NCBI GenBank assembly: GCA_005880755.1
Contig: VBGV01000068.1
Span: forward strand, 1-15,450
From: Chloroflexota bacterium
GTDB taxonomy: Bacteria > Chloroflexota > Dormibacteria > Dormibacterales > Dormibacteraceae
Reading direction: 5' to 3'
DNA length: 15,450 bases
The notes under the pieces are model-generated. The model was given only the letters and a program-made list of their open reading frames with translations, had not been told where the DNA came from and did not search any database. Of the stretch, positions 1-6,704 are shown one piece after another (within the stretch, counting starts at the first letter, position 1; every line of letters starts with the position of its first letter). Both the position numbers and the translations under genes were made by a program.

Positions 1-3
1 AGG

Positions 4-636
4 TCACAGCCGGAAGGCCCTGCGCTTCATCTGGACGATGGGAAACATCAGGTCGTCCGCGGAGACGGATCGCAGCTTCTTGGTGACGTTGTCGACCAAC
101 GACCGCGCGTGGCGATCATCGGTGCGAATCGCTCTGGCGATCTCCTGCGTCGAGAGCCCGTAGCTGAGCAGCTGAGCCACCTCACCTTCGCTCACGTTGA
201 GCTTGCTGAGCGGTCCACGGAGCGCGGTCACCAAAGGGGCAAGGCTGTAGCCGAGCGTGTGGGTGTAGGCGACGTCCTCTTCGGTGTACCAGTGGTCGCG
301 CCGGCAACCGATGATCAGGAGCCCAATGGGCCGATGGCCCATCTCGCCGACAGGCGCGTACAGGATCGCGGGCCAGTCGAGCTCCCAGTCGTACTCACTC
401 GTCTCGGGCTTCTCGAAGATCGTGTTGATGACAAGCGGGCGCTTCTCGTAGAGAGCGCGTCGCGATGGCGGCATGAGCGGCCGGGTCTGCATGAAACGAC
501 GGGAGACCTCGGAGGCCGCGATTGGTTGCAACGCTCCGTTACGAAGGTATCCGAGGACCCAGCGGTCGTGGCATACGGAGCTTAGGGCCAGTCCCAGCCG
601 GCGCCTGGCTTCTTGGAGGTCTGGAAGCTGGCCCAT
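4..636 (-). CDS. GAF-like domain protein with C-terminal LuxR-type helix-turn-helix
   Basis: A 210-residue soluble protein with an ATG start at 636 and a TGA stop at 4-6. Residues about 10-140 read as a small GAF-type sensory fold; the segment around 92-135 (YAPVGEMGHRPIGLLIIG followed by a helix) is the typical strand-turn-strand-helix end of GAF domains. Residues about 145-190 match the LuxR/GerE DNA-binding pattern: L-x-V-S-E-x-E-V near 146-153, G-L-S-T-Q-E-I-A at 160-167, and an N-V-T-K-K-L helix near 183-188. The recognition helix (R-T-D-D-R-H-A-R-S-L) is not the usual S-x-x-T-V-x-x-H, so this is a diverged LuxR-type domain. The gene is divergent from the OmpR-type regulator at 738 and shares its 100-bp upstream region. 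A ligand- or redox-sensing transcription regulator is likely. The signal and targets are unknown. Confidence 0.75.
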   Translation of the reverse strand: MGQLPDLQEARRRLGLALSSVCHDRWVLGYLRNGALQPIAASEVSRRFMQTRPLMPPSRRALYEKRPLVINTIFEKPETSEYDWELDWPAILYAPVGEMGHRPIGLLIIGCRRDHWYTEEDVAYTHTLGYSLAPLVTALRGPLSKLNVSEGEVAQLLSYGLSTQEIARAIRTDDRHARSLVDNVTKKLRSVSADDLMFPIVQMKRRAFRL

Positions 637-737
637 GCCCGCAGGTTATGTCCCCTGCGCGCTCCTGACCTCAGCGCTGATTCAGCGTTTCCTCAAGTTT
701 CCCTGAACCTGTTAGTTTGCGGGCGGGGAATCGGGGC
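637..737. promoter_or_regulatory. Divergent intergenic region with an inverted repeat
   Basis: This 101-bp stretch separates two regulators transcribed away from each other, so it should carry both promoters. It holds an inverted repeat at 640-659 (CGCAGG, 8-nt spacer, CCTGCG) only 4 bp upstream of the minus-strand start. A second self-complementary run, CAGCGCTG, lies near 672-679, and CAGCG recurs a few bases later. These are plausible operator sites for one of the flanking regulators. No convincing -35/-10 pair could be fixed by eye on either strand. Confidence 0.35.
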
Positions 738-1415
738 GTGCCCGCCAAGTTGCTGGTGGTCGATGACGAACCGCGGACAGCACAGCTGACCGCCGAGCTG
801 CTGCGTCGCGCCGGCTATTCCGTGGACGTGGCCAGCAGTGGCACCGAAGCGCTCGAGCTGATCCGATCCGTGTCTCCCGACCTGATGCTCCTGGACTATG
901 AGATGCCGGACATGGAGGCGCCAGAGGTCCTCGACTCGTTGCGCTCGGGCGGGGACCGGATCCCGTTTCCGGTCATCATCCTGACCGGCGCGCGTCACTC
1001 GCCGGGCGACCAGGTGGTCGGCATCGAGCGCGGCGCGACCGACTACATCGTCAAAGGCACGGACCGGCAGGTCGTGCTGGCTCGAGTGCGCGGGGCGCTA
1101 CGCGAGCGGGCATCGGCGCCGGGCGCGATCTCACGGGGACGTCTGCACCTCGATGCGGCACGAGGTGAGGCTCGGCTCGGCGATCGCGTCCTGAAGCTCG
1201 AGCGGCGTCCCTTGCTGATGCTGCAGCTGCTCGCGAATCGCTCAGGCGAGGTGGTAACTCGTGCGGAGCTGCTGGACCAGGTGTGGGGCACCTCCTACCG
1301 GGGCTTTGAGCACAGCCTGGAGCAGGCGGTCCACCAGATCCGGCGTGAGATGCGCGAGCCGGAGTGGATCGAGACGGTCCGTGGGATCGGCTACAGGCTC
1401 GTCGTCCAGCCCTGA
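738..1415 (+). CDS. OmpR/PhoB-family response regulator
   Basis: A two-component response regulator of 225 residues from the GTG at 738. An in-frame TTG at 717 would add seven poorly conserved residues, and the receiver starts immediately after GTG (P-A-K-L-L-V-V-D-D-E). Receiver residues are all present: acidic pair D9/D10, phosphoacceptor D53 in L-L-D-Y-E-M-P-D, the T of I-L-T-G-A, and the K of Y-I-V-K-G. The usual proline after that lysine is replaced by glycine. The C-terminal ~95 residues form a winged helix of the Trans_reg_C type (ERRPLLMLQLLANRSGEVVT, then E-L-L-D-Q-V-W-G, ending V-R-G-I-G-Y-R-L). No partner kinase is adjacent. The next gene, 13 nt downstream, encodes another receiver-like protein, and the two are probably co-transcribed. 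Confidence 0.9.
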   Translation: MPAKLLVVDDEPRTAQLTAELLRRAGYSVDVASSGTEALELIRSVSPDLMLLDYEMPDMEAPEVLDSLRSGGDRIPFPVIILTGARHSPGDQVVGIERGATDYIVKGTDRQVVLARVRGALRERASAPGAISRGRLHLDAARGEARLGDRVLKLERRPLLMLQLLANRSGEVVTRAELLDQVWGTSYRGFEHSLEQAVHQIRREMREPEWIETVRGIGYRLVVQP

Positions 1416-1428
1416 GCTGGCGGCGGCG

Positions 1429-1908
1429 ATGCATCGCCTCCGGTCGACCTTGGCTCGAGCGCGGGCCGAGCTGGAGCTGGCTCGGACCGATGGCGATCCG
1501 GTCCCGGTCGATCGGCTGCTGGGCGACTTGAGGGAAGCCCTGGACCTGCTCGGTCGGGTCGAGGCGGCTGCGTTCCAGATCGTGGCGGTGCTGGTGCTGG
1601 ACGACGACGAGCGACTGGCCGAGCTCACAGCCCGGGGGCTGCGCCGGCTGGGCTACGAGGCCGAGTCGGCGAGTCGCATGCGTGCGTTGCGCCCGCGCGA
1701 GGTGGTGGTGCTCGACCTCGGATTGTCAGCGTCGCTCGATGCGGACCAGCTGGTCGCTCTGAGAGCCGCACGACCGATTGTCGTCACCGGGGCGGCGGAC
1801 CCTGCTTCTCGGGCCCTGGCGGACGACCTGGGGGCGAGCGACTACCTGGTCAAGCCGGTCGAGCTGGAAGAGCTGGCGGCGGCGATCAAGCGCCGGACAT
1901 CGACCTAG
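1429..1908 (+). CDS. Compact stand-alone receiver-like protein with helical N-terminus
   Basis: A 159-residue protein from the ATG at 1429, 13 nt after the preceding response regulator stop. Residues 1-50 are Arg/Glu/Leu-rich and probably helical (possible coiled coil). Residues 52-155 follow a response-regulator receiver: acidic cluster D58-D60 in L-V-L-D-D-D-E, phosphoacceptor-like D96 in V-V-V-L-D-L, T120 in I-V-V-T-G-A, and K142 in Y-L-V-K-P. The stretch between D96 and T120 is shorter than in ordinary receivers (24 residues, usually about 30), so a loop or helix has been trimmed. No output domain follows. It could be a phosphate sink, a phosphotransfer intermediate or an adaptor for the neighbouring regulator. 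The reading frame stays open upstream inside the preceding gene, but that part is low-complexity Ser/Arg and is not taken as coding. Confidence 0.7.
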   Translation: MHRLRSTLARARAELELARTDGDPVPVDRLLGDLREALDLLGRVEAAAFQIVAVLVLDDDERLAELTARGLRRLGYEAESASRMRALRPREVVVLDLGLSASLDADQLVALRAARPIVVTGAADPASRALADDLGASDYLVKPVELEELAAAIKRRTST

Positions 1909-1919
1909 ACTCTGTTGCC

Positions 1920-2036
1920 GTGACCACAATCGCGCCCATCGGACTCGTGTTGGCCGTCATTGTTGTGGTCGTGGTGGCCGTCGCGATCGGGATCGCATGG
2001 ATCGTGATGGAAGCCCGCCAGAATCGCGATCGGTAA
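1920..2036 (+). CDS. Small single-pass membrane peptide (38 aa)
   Basis: A short frame from GTG at 1920 to TAA at 2034-2036, starting 11 nt after the receiver-like gene. The peptide has a short polar start (M-T-T-I-A-P), then about 24 consecutive hydrophobic residues rich in Val/Ile/Ala, then a charged tail (E-A-R-Q-N-R-D-R). This is a clean transmembrane helix with a cytoplasmic basic end by the positive-inside rule. No strong ribosome binding site is seen, so translation may depend on coupling to the gene before it. Such peptides often modulate a membrane partner, but nothing identifies one here. A chance hydrophobic frame cannot be excluded. Confidence 0.4.
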   Translation: MTTIAPIGLVLAVIVVVVVAVAIGIAWIVMEARQNRDR

Positions 2037-2046
2037 GGCGGGCTGA

Positions 2047-2149
2047 CTACCCTGCAAAGGGTGAAAGCGTGACCGTGACAATTGCGCCGCGTCTACTCCC
2101 CTCGTAAATCAGCTGACCCTGATGCTCGCGCATGACGGTCAGCTATGAG
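2047..2149 (-). repeat. Histidine-kinase-tail repeat, copy A
   Basis: On the minus strand this segment reads M-R-E-H-Q-G-Q-L-I-Y-E-G-S-R-R-G-A-I, continues V-T-V-T-L-S-P-F-A-G and ends in a stop at 2047-2049. This matches the C-terminus of the kinase at 6705-8099 (V-R-E-H-Q-G-Q-L-L-F-E-G-N-R-R-G-A-V to F-T-G-stop) with the stop at the same place. Copy A is 2 nt shorter than copies B-D near its right end, which breaks the upstream frame. It also contains an inverted repeat, AGCTGACC at 2111-2118 with GGTCAGCT at 2137-2144. It begins about 10 bp after the small membrane peptide gene. Confidence 0.75.
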
Positions 2150-2253
2150 ACGGAGCGAAGCTGCCAGGTAGGACCTGGAAGTCATCCATCCTGACTTGAC
2201 GTGCGATGGAACGATGCCGTAACCGGCGCAGCCTCAGCCCGTTAATCGGCTTG

Positions 2254-3366
2254 ATGAAGGTGCGCGAGCGCGGTTCAATTCCCGTCCTGGCTGCCTTGAT
2301 TGTGGTGGTGGCATGCGGCAGCGGGCCCTCAACGGTCGCCACGACCAGCATCACGCCAAGGCCAAGCCTCGCAACTGTGTTTGATGACCGCTTCGGCTTC
2401 CTCATCAATCGGCTCTCCGTCAATGACCCGGCCATCGGATTGAGAGTCCGCCTAGAAAGCGACCCGCAGCCCGTGTTCGACCTCGGTATCGGTGACGCCT
2501 GGCCGATCGTGTCGCCGGACGGACGCCGGCTGGCGTACTGGTCAGAGAACGAGCTGCGCGTCATCGAGATGGTGCGGAATGCCAGCCCGCGCACTCTCCT
2601 CACAACCAGCGGTAGGGAGTCTGCCTTATACATGGCGTGGTCAAGCGACGGCACTGGGCTCGTCGTGGGTGTGAACGGTGCCCAGGCCGTCCCCGCCGTC
2701 GACGGGCCGCCCGCGTACACGGCGGTTCGTGTGGTCGATGTGGCTGCCGGCCAGCCCCGAGAGATCATCCGCATCGCGAACGCCAATGTAGTGCCACTCG
2801 CGTGGGATCGGAAGGCGCGCCTGATCGCAGCCTACGAGCCATCCAGCAGCGGTGCCCGAAGCTATTACGTGGTCGAGGAAGGAGGCACGGCCAAGCGCTC
2901 GGACGCGGGGCCCGGCCTCTACGTCGTCGAGGCGAGCAACGACTCACAGCACGTGCTGGGTCTCGGGGATCCGGCAAGCGTCCTACGGGCCTGGCCGGCT
3001 ACCTCGTATGCGGCCGGGATCGAACTCCGCGCAGTCGGCGGCGAGCGGATCCTCGCCGCAGGATGGCGACCGGGCACAGCCGAGATCGGCGTGCTCTTCC
3101 AGGACCGCCTGGAACTCTGGGATGCGAGTGGCGGGCGGCGCACTTTGCCGCTCCCTCAGCTCCAGTCCCACCCGCAGGCGTTGAACGTGCACGCCAAACT
3201 CCGCTTCCGCGTGGATGGAAAAGCCGCCTTCGTCATCCGTCTGATCGACGGCATGCCCGACACGGATTCTGTTGCGGTAGACCTCTCTAGCGGCAAGACT
3301 GTTGTCGTCGCGGGGGGCGGCGCGTTACTCGAGCCAGGCATATCCGTCCGCGTCGCGTCGACCTAA
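2254..3366 (+). CDS. Secreted lipoprotein with TolB/PD40-like beta-propeller repeats
   Basis: From ATG 2254 the product is 370 residues. It opens with a lipoprotein signal peptide: a basic K-V-R-E-R start, a hydrophobic stretch, and the lipobox V-V-A-C with the lipidated cysteine at residue 21. A Ser/Thr/Pro-rich linker follows. The rest looks like a WD40/PD40-type propeller: S-P-D-G-R-R-L-A-Y-W-S at about 87-97, A-W-S-S-D-G-T-G-L-V-V-G at about 130-140, and several later Trp-containing blades. An upstream in-frame ATG at 2206 would put 16 polar residues before the signal peptide and is less likely. No catalytic motif is seen, so the likely role is binding or scaffolding at the outer face of the membrane. 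It is the single gene between repeat copies A and B. Confidence 0.75.
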   Translation: MKVRERGSIPVLAALIVVVACGSGPSTVATTSITPRPSLATVFDDRFGFLINRLSVNDPAIGLRVRLESDPQPVFDLGIGDAWPIVSPDGRRLAYWSENELRVIEMVRNASPRTLLTTSGRESALYMAWSSDGTGLVVGVNGAQAVPAVDGPPAYTAVRVVDVAAGQPREIIRIANANVVPLAWDRKARLIAAYEPSSSGARSYYVVEEGGTAKRSDAGPGLYVVEASNDSQHVLGLGDPASVLRAWPATSYAAGIELRAVGGERILAAGWRPGTAEIGVLFQDRLELWDASGGRRTLPLPQLQSHPQALNVHAKLRFRVDGKAAFVIRLIDGMPDTDSVAVDLSSGKTVVVAGGGALLEPGISVRVAST

Positions 3367-3379
3367 GCGCGGATCAGCC

Positions 3380-3478
3380 TTAGTAAGGCGGGAGGGTCAC
3401 CGTAAAGGCTGCACCTCGCCTGTTCCCTTCATAAATTAGTTCGCCTTGATGCCAGCGCGCGACTATCTCCTAAATGAG
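3380..3478 (-). repeat. Histidine-kinase-tail repeat, copy B
   Basis: The minus-strand translation is L-I-stop-E-I-V-A-R-W-H-Q-G-E-L-I-Y-E-G-N-R, continuing R-G-A-A-F-T-V-T-L-P-P-Y and a stop at 3380-3382. The 95-bp core (3384-3478) aligns without gaps to copies C and D. The internal TAG shows it is not part of a live kinase gene. It starts 14 bp after the lipoprotein stop. Confidence 0.75.
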
Positions 3479-3533
3479 ACCGGACGTCTTGACCGCTATC
3501 GCTGATCCCCGGCGCCCACGTAACCGCCGAACT

Positions 3534-4058
3534 TCAAGAACGGGATGGTGTCGGCACCAACAAATTGAGGCCAGCCGCCAGAGCCTGGATGTCTGACGTT
3601 CGCCACCACGCCTGCGAAAGCGTGAAAGCAATGCCGCCGCTGCTCAACATGAAGCGATAGACGACATAATCGATAAAATCGCTGTCTCCGCTCATCCAAC
3701 GGACATAGGGGTGGATGCGATTGATATCGGAGGCGTTCCAGCGATGGACAGTGCGAAACACTCCGCGCTTAGTAACTAGACCGTTTGCCAAACTGACTTC
3801 AGCATTAATGAAATTGGCGATCGGAGTTGCCAGGATGACCAGCCCGACTAAACCCCACCCGACCAGATAGCCAATCGAGTCACGGCTCGCTTGCCCCCCA
3901 GCCAGGACAATCAGGTTGCACCCCGCGAGGACCAAGCCGCAACCTGAGGTGGGCAGGATCCAAAGCCAAGCCAGGAGGCGTGGCCTGAACACTAATCGCG
4001 GTTCCTGAGATGTATAACTGCCACCAGCCGCGGGTGCGTCAGGCAGGGCCTTAGGCAA
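3534..4058 (-). CDS. Small membrane protein with PH-like C-terminal region
   Basis: A 174-residue protein read from a TTG at 4058; no ATG lies upstream of the membrane segments, and a GTG at 3994-3992 is an alternative start. After a Pro/Ala-rich N-terminus there are two hydrophobic segments, about residues 28-55 and 61-84. Then comes a segment resembling bacterial PH-like domains (bPH2/YdbS type): N-A-E-V-S-L-A-N-G-L-V-T-K-R-G-V-F-R-T-V near 85-105, followed by alternating strands. Members of that superfamily are mostly uncharacterised membrane-associated proteins. It is the single gene between copies B and C. The family call is tentative; the two membrane helices are clear. Confidence 0.6.
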   Translation of the reverse strand: MPKALPDAPAAGGSYTSQEPRLVFRPRLLAWLWILPTSGCGLVLAGCNLIVLAGGQASRDSIGYLVGWGLVGLVILATPIANFINAEVSLANGLVTKRGVFRTVHRWNASDINRIHPYVRWMSGDSDFIDYVVYRFMLSSGGIAFTLSQAWWRTSDIQALAAGLNLLVPTPSRS

Positions 4059-4262
4059 TCCGTACCCAGGGCTAGAGGGATCCGATTCTTGGTCGGAGGT
4101 AGTCGTGGCGGACGCAGTCTAGGCCGTCGCTTCTGCATTCGGAAGCAAAGTGGAGCCGGGAATCCAACTCGTGCTTGGGCCCTGCGGGCCGGCGACAGAG
4201 ACTGCGCTGCCGGTGCCAATCTCCGTTGGCGGGTTGACGACTCAGGTCGAGCACCGCAACTC
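4059..4262. other. Non-coding interval between the PH-like gene and repeat C
   Basis: About 200 bp with no convincing frame on either strand. It should hold the promoter of the minus-strand PH-like gene, but no clear hexamers were found. Two short hairpins can be seen: GGCCC-TGC-GGGCC at 4178-4190, and GCCAA with TTGGC at 4215-4230. Confidence 0.3.
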
Positions 4263-4367
4263 TCACCAGCTGAAAGGTGGAAGTGTGACCGTAAAAACTG
4301 CGTCTCGGCGGTTGCCTTCGAAAATTAACTGGCCTTGATGCCAACGCACGTGACGTTCACGTATGAG
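4263..4367 (-). repeat. Histidine-kinase-tail repeat, copy C
   Basis: The minus strand reads L-I-R-E-R-H-V-R-W-H-Q-G-Q-L-I-F-E-G-N-R, then R-D-A-V-F-T-V-T-L-P-P-F-S-W and a stop at 4263-4265, exactly where the kinase stop would align. The frame is intact through the whole unit. By eye, the 95-bp core (4273-4367) is about 70% identical to copy D and to the kinase's own tail. A surrounding minus-strand frame from 4448 could express it fused to about 30 unrelated residues, but there is no sign that this is a gene. Confidence 0.8.
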
Positions 4368-4462
4368 TTCCCCCCTCAACTGTCGTATCGCTTGTGCGCA
4401 ATCGTTCCCGATCAGCGCTTTACAAGAAAATCCGTCAAGCAGCGGCACCGGCCGGAGCTAAT

Positions 4463-4483
4463 GAGGGGCCTGGGCGGCCCCTC
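4463..4483 (-). terminator. Hairpin downstream of the Asp-box protein gene
   Basis: A perfect 8-bp inverted repeat, GAGGGGCC and GGCCCCTC with a 5-nt loop, lies 7 bp beyond the stop of the minus-strand gene at 4490. The position suits an intrinsic terminator. On the minus strand only a weak T-run (ATTAGCT) follows, so it may instead protect the mRNA 3' end. Confidence 0.5.
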
Positions 4484-4489
4484 ACCTAC

Positions 4490-6100
4490 CTAGAACGACT
4501 GCAGGAAGACGTCCGCCTGATTCTCGGTCATACCGGCCGACGTCGTGACGACGTTGCGGTTGTCGCCCCAGGTTGCAAAGCGAGTCGTGCCGTTCGAACC
4601 AATCTCACTGTAATCACCCATGTAGCAAGCGGCGATGATCGGGTCTTGATTGGGATTGGTCTGATAGATAGGGAAGTTGACCGTGCTGAGAGGAATCTCA
4701 TTTCCCGGCATTGGCGACTTGGTTGACGTGGCCAGCGTCAGATCCTCGCCATCTCGACGCAGCAGACCAACCCCACCAGAATTCCGCACACGCTCATACC
4801 AACTGGCGTGCAGGCCCTGACTGTCCACTACGATGCCGGGCTGGTAGCGATCGTTCATGAAGTTAGATGCGATCGCACCGCTAATGACCTGGGGGTTGCT
4901 CCAGGTCAGGTTGCCGTCTCGCGAGAAACTGAGAAAGATGCGGGTCGCGTTCGAATTGCGGCCCCCTGGGCCCAGTGGGCGATCGTTCCACACCTCGTAT
5001 AGCGTGCCGTTAGGGTCGATGGTGCTGGCCGGAGCTTCAAACAGGCGGGAATCGTGGCCTGGCTCCGTCTCAATTACTTCCAGGTTGGCGAAGCCACAGA
5101 AAGTGATTACGTCTCCGGCTCCATGCACTCGCGCTACCCGGGTGATACGCGTGACTGTTGCGCTGTCAACCTCCACTGTGGCCGTGAATTGCGTACCGCT
5201 GGTCACGGTTGAGTTGGGTGTGGCGCAAGCCGCCGCATCGAACTGTTCCCAAGAGATGTACAGAGTGCTGCCGGCCGGGATCGGGTGCGAGCCCGGCGTC
5301 GTCGGAGCGCATGCGTTAGCCGCCGAGATCGGCGTCGTGCGCCAATTCACGCCGTCTGTCGAATCGCTCAGCGTGACTGGCCCTTCAACGAAGGAGTGCG
5401 CGTAGTGAGTCCACGTGATGTAGAAGTGCAGCTGGCCGTTGCCATCTCGCCCGATGGCAAGCAATTCCTTGTCCGCGAAGAATGAGCGGGCGTTGCCCAC
5501 ATTGATCGGAATCGACAGCAACCGGAAGGCATTGCTTCCCACCGGCATCTCATAGAGCGCGATGAGAGACTGCGCGAACGGCCCCTGGAACGCAAGGGTG
5601 GCGTAGAAGATGTTGCCTTGATCATCTGCCGCCAAGGAGGGATCGCCGATAGGCTGGACGTTCCCGCTCCAGGGAAGGTCGCCCTTATCAGTAAAGGTTT
5701 GTCCGCCGTCAGTGGAGACGGAATAGCCACTCAGGTTTATTGCGGGCAGGCAACAAACAAGGGAGTCGTTGTAACCGACCACGACTTTGTTGCCCACCGC
5801 GGCGACTGATGTTTCGCTCTGCGTGTTTCGTCCGGAAGCGTCATCTTCTGCCCGACAGTTCACCTGAACATTGCCGGTGGTACTGGTCTCGGCCGGGCAC
5901 TGGCTTCCCGAATTGAGGGCGGAAGACTGGGTTAGGTTGCCATTGAGGACCCGAGCGAGAACATCAGCGCTTTGGGAAATATGGTTCTGGGGCAGATACC
6001 ACTCAGGATTCTTGTTGCCAGCCGAGGCAGTCGTCGCGAGCGGGCCAGACGTAAAGACGAGCATCGCGATCGCTAGCAATGGCCGAATAAGCTTTCTCAT
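4490..6100 (-). CDS. Secreted Asp-box (BNR/sialidase-like) beta-propeller protein
   Basis: A 536-residue exported protein. The start at 6100 is fixed by an excellent ribosome binding site seven bases upstream and by a signal peptide beginning exactly there: basic M-R-K-L-I-R, a hydrophobic core, and an A-S-A|G cleavage site near residue 27. Asp-box motifs (S-x-D-x-G-x-T-F/W) occur at about 129-136 (S-T-D-G-G-Q-T-F), 247-253 (S-T-D-G-V-N-W) and 391-400 (S-F-S-R-D-G-N-L-T-W). The C-terminal M-G-D-Y-S-E-I-G near 494-501 and W-G-D-N-R near 511-515 are typical of the last blades in this superfamily. The arginine triad of true sialidases was not identified, so enzymatic activity is unproven. An open frame continues upstream to 6649 through repeat D, but that extension is not believable protein. 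It is the single gene between copies C and D. Confidence 0.85.
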   Translation of the reverse strand: MRKLIRPLLAIAMLVFTSGPLATTASAGNKNPEWYLPQNHISQSADVLARVLNGNLTQSSALNSGSQCPAETSTTGNVQVNCRAEDDASGRNTQSETSVAAVGNKVVVGYNDSLVCCLPAINLSGYSVSTDGGQTFTDKGDLPWSGNVQPIGDPSLAADDQGNIFYATLAFQGPFAQSLIALYEMPVGSNAFRLLSIPINVGNARSFFADKELLAIGRDGNGQLHFYITWTHYAHSFVEGPVTLSDSTDGVNWRTTPISAANACAPTTPGSHPIPAGSTLYISWEQFDAAACATPNSTVTSGTQFTATVEVDSATVTRITRVARVHGAGDVITFCGFANLEVIETEPGHDSRLFEAPASTIDPNGTLYEVWNDRPLGPGGRNSNATRIFLSFSRDGNLTWSNPQVISGAIASNFMNDRYQPGIVVDSQGLHASWYERVRNSGGVGLLRRDGEDLTLATSTKSPMPGNEIPLSTVNFPIYQTNPNQDPIIAACYMGDYSEIGSNGTTRFATWGDNRNVVTTSAGMTENQADVFLQSF

Positions 6101-6107
6101 TGCATAA

Positions 6108-6116
6108 CCTCCTCCC
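6108..6116 (-). promoter_or_regulatory. Strong ribosome binding site fixing the start at 6100
   Basis: On the minus strand GGGAGGAGG ends seven nucleotides before ATG 6100. This decides between that start and the much longer open frame. Confidence 0.8.
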
Positions 6117-6154
6117 AACCCAGAAGGCTGCTCAGACGTGCGGCCGACGTGCCC

Positions 6155-6160
6155 AGTATA
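6155..6160 (-). promoter_or_regulatory. Candidate -10 element for the Asp-box protein gene
   Basis: TATACT on the minus strand lies about 55 bp upstream of the start codon. No good -35 hexamer is found at the usual distance, so this is only a candidate. Confidence 0.3.
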
Positions 6161-6218
6161 AGCCTGGCTCGTGATGGCATTGGTTGACCAGGCTCTCGCC
6201 CGCGATCGAGTCAGGCGC

Positions 6219-6313
6219 CGAGGTGGCAGAACCACCGTGAAGACCGCGCCATTGCGATTGCCCTCGAACAATAACTGGCCTTCATGCTCGCGCACGACAA
6301 CCTCACGTATGAG
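6219..6313 (-). repeat. Histidine-kinase-tail repeat, copy D
   Basis: The minus strand reads L-I-R-E-V-V-V-R-E-H-E-G-Q-L-L-F-E-G-N-R, then N-G-A-V-F-T-V-V-L-P-P, and continues into unrelated residues without the terminal stop. In its core it is the copy closest to the kinase's own tail: a 14-nt run at 6234-6247 is identical. The right end carries a perfect small palindrome, CCTCA-CGTA-TGAGG. Confidence 0.8.
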
Positions 6314-6392
6314 GCAAACGCCATTTAGCTGGGAACGGCAACGAGAGCACCAACTCCAACCAGCAAGTCCTGCTGCGGGTCGCTGCCGAGCG

Positions 6393-6659
6393 GTGGAGTT
6401 AGGATTGCCGCAGCCACAGCCGCCGCGATCCGTGCTGGTCTTTCTGTTTGTGTCCATCGGAATAGCGCTAGCCGTTGCGCTACTCGGCAGACGGCGTACG
6501 CACGCAAACTCCGCAATGAACACGCCCGTGGCTAGATGGAGAAGCTTCGGGTGCGGGCTAGCTTTGGCGCTGGGCGTTCTCTTGGTATTGCTCGGCCTTT
6601 TCTTAGTTTTCGCGGTCGGCTCGTTCAGTGGCTGCCGTGCTGGGCCCAATCTCTGTTAG
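6393..6659 (+). CDS. Small two-helix membrane protein
   Basis: Read from the GTG at 6393 the product is 88 residues; an ATG at 6516 would give only the second half. Two hydrophobic segments stand out: about residues 14-33 (V-L-V-F-L-F-V-S-I-G-I-A-L-A-V-A-L-L) and about 53-79 (L-A-L-A-L-G-V-L-L-V-L-L-G-L-F-L-V-F-A-V). A basic loop containing R-R-R-T-H and R-W-R separates them. No family was recognised. The open frame extends left into repeat D, but that part is antisense kinase-tail sequence. It is the single gene between repeat D and the kinase, and it converges on the kinase 3' end with 45 bp between them. Confidence 0.5.
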   Translation: MELGLPQPQPPRSVLVFLFVSIGIALAVALLGRRRTHANSAMNTPVARWRSFGCGLALALGVLLVLLGLFLVFAVGSFSGCRAGPNLC

Positions 6660-6704
6660 CTGTTGTGGCCATTCATCTTCAGCCGAGCCCGCATGCGAAG
6701 GCGG

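Noticed and set aside
2033..2042. GTAAGGCGGG shared with 3383-3392, hinting at an extra partial repeat just before copy A.
   Set aside because: Only ten bases match and the flanks do not extend the kinase-tail alignment, so chance is adequate.
4263..4448. 61-codon minus-strand frame containing repeat C.
   Set aside because: Only the kinase-tail half is recognisable and the first 30 residues are unrelated sequence without a ribosome binding site. It is better described as a repeat copy.
6101..6649. Long upstream extension of the Asp-box protein frame on the minus strand (would give 719 residues).
   Set aside because: The extension runs antisense to a better hydrophobic gene and through repeat D. 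The ribosome binding site and signal peptide fix the start at 6100.
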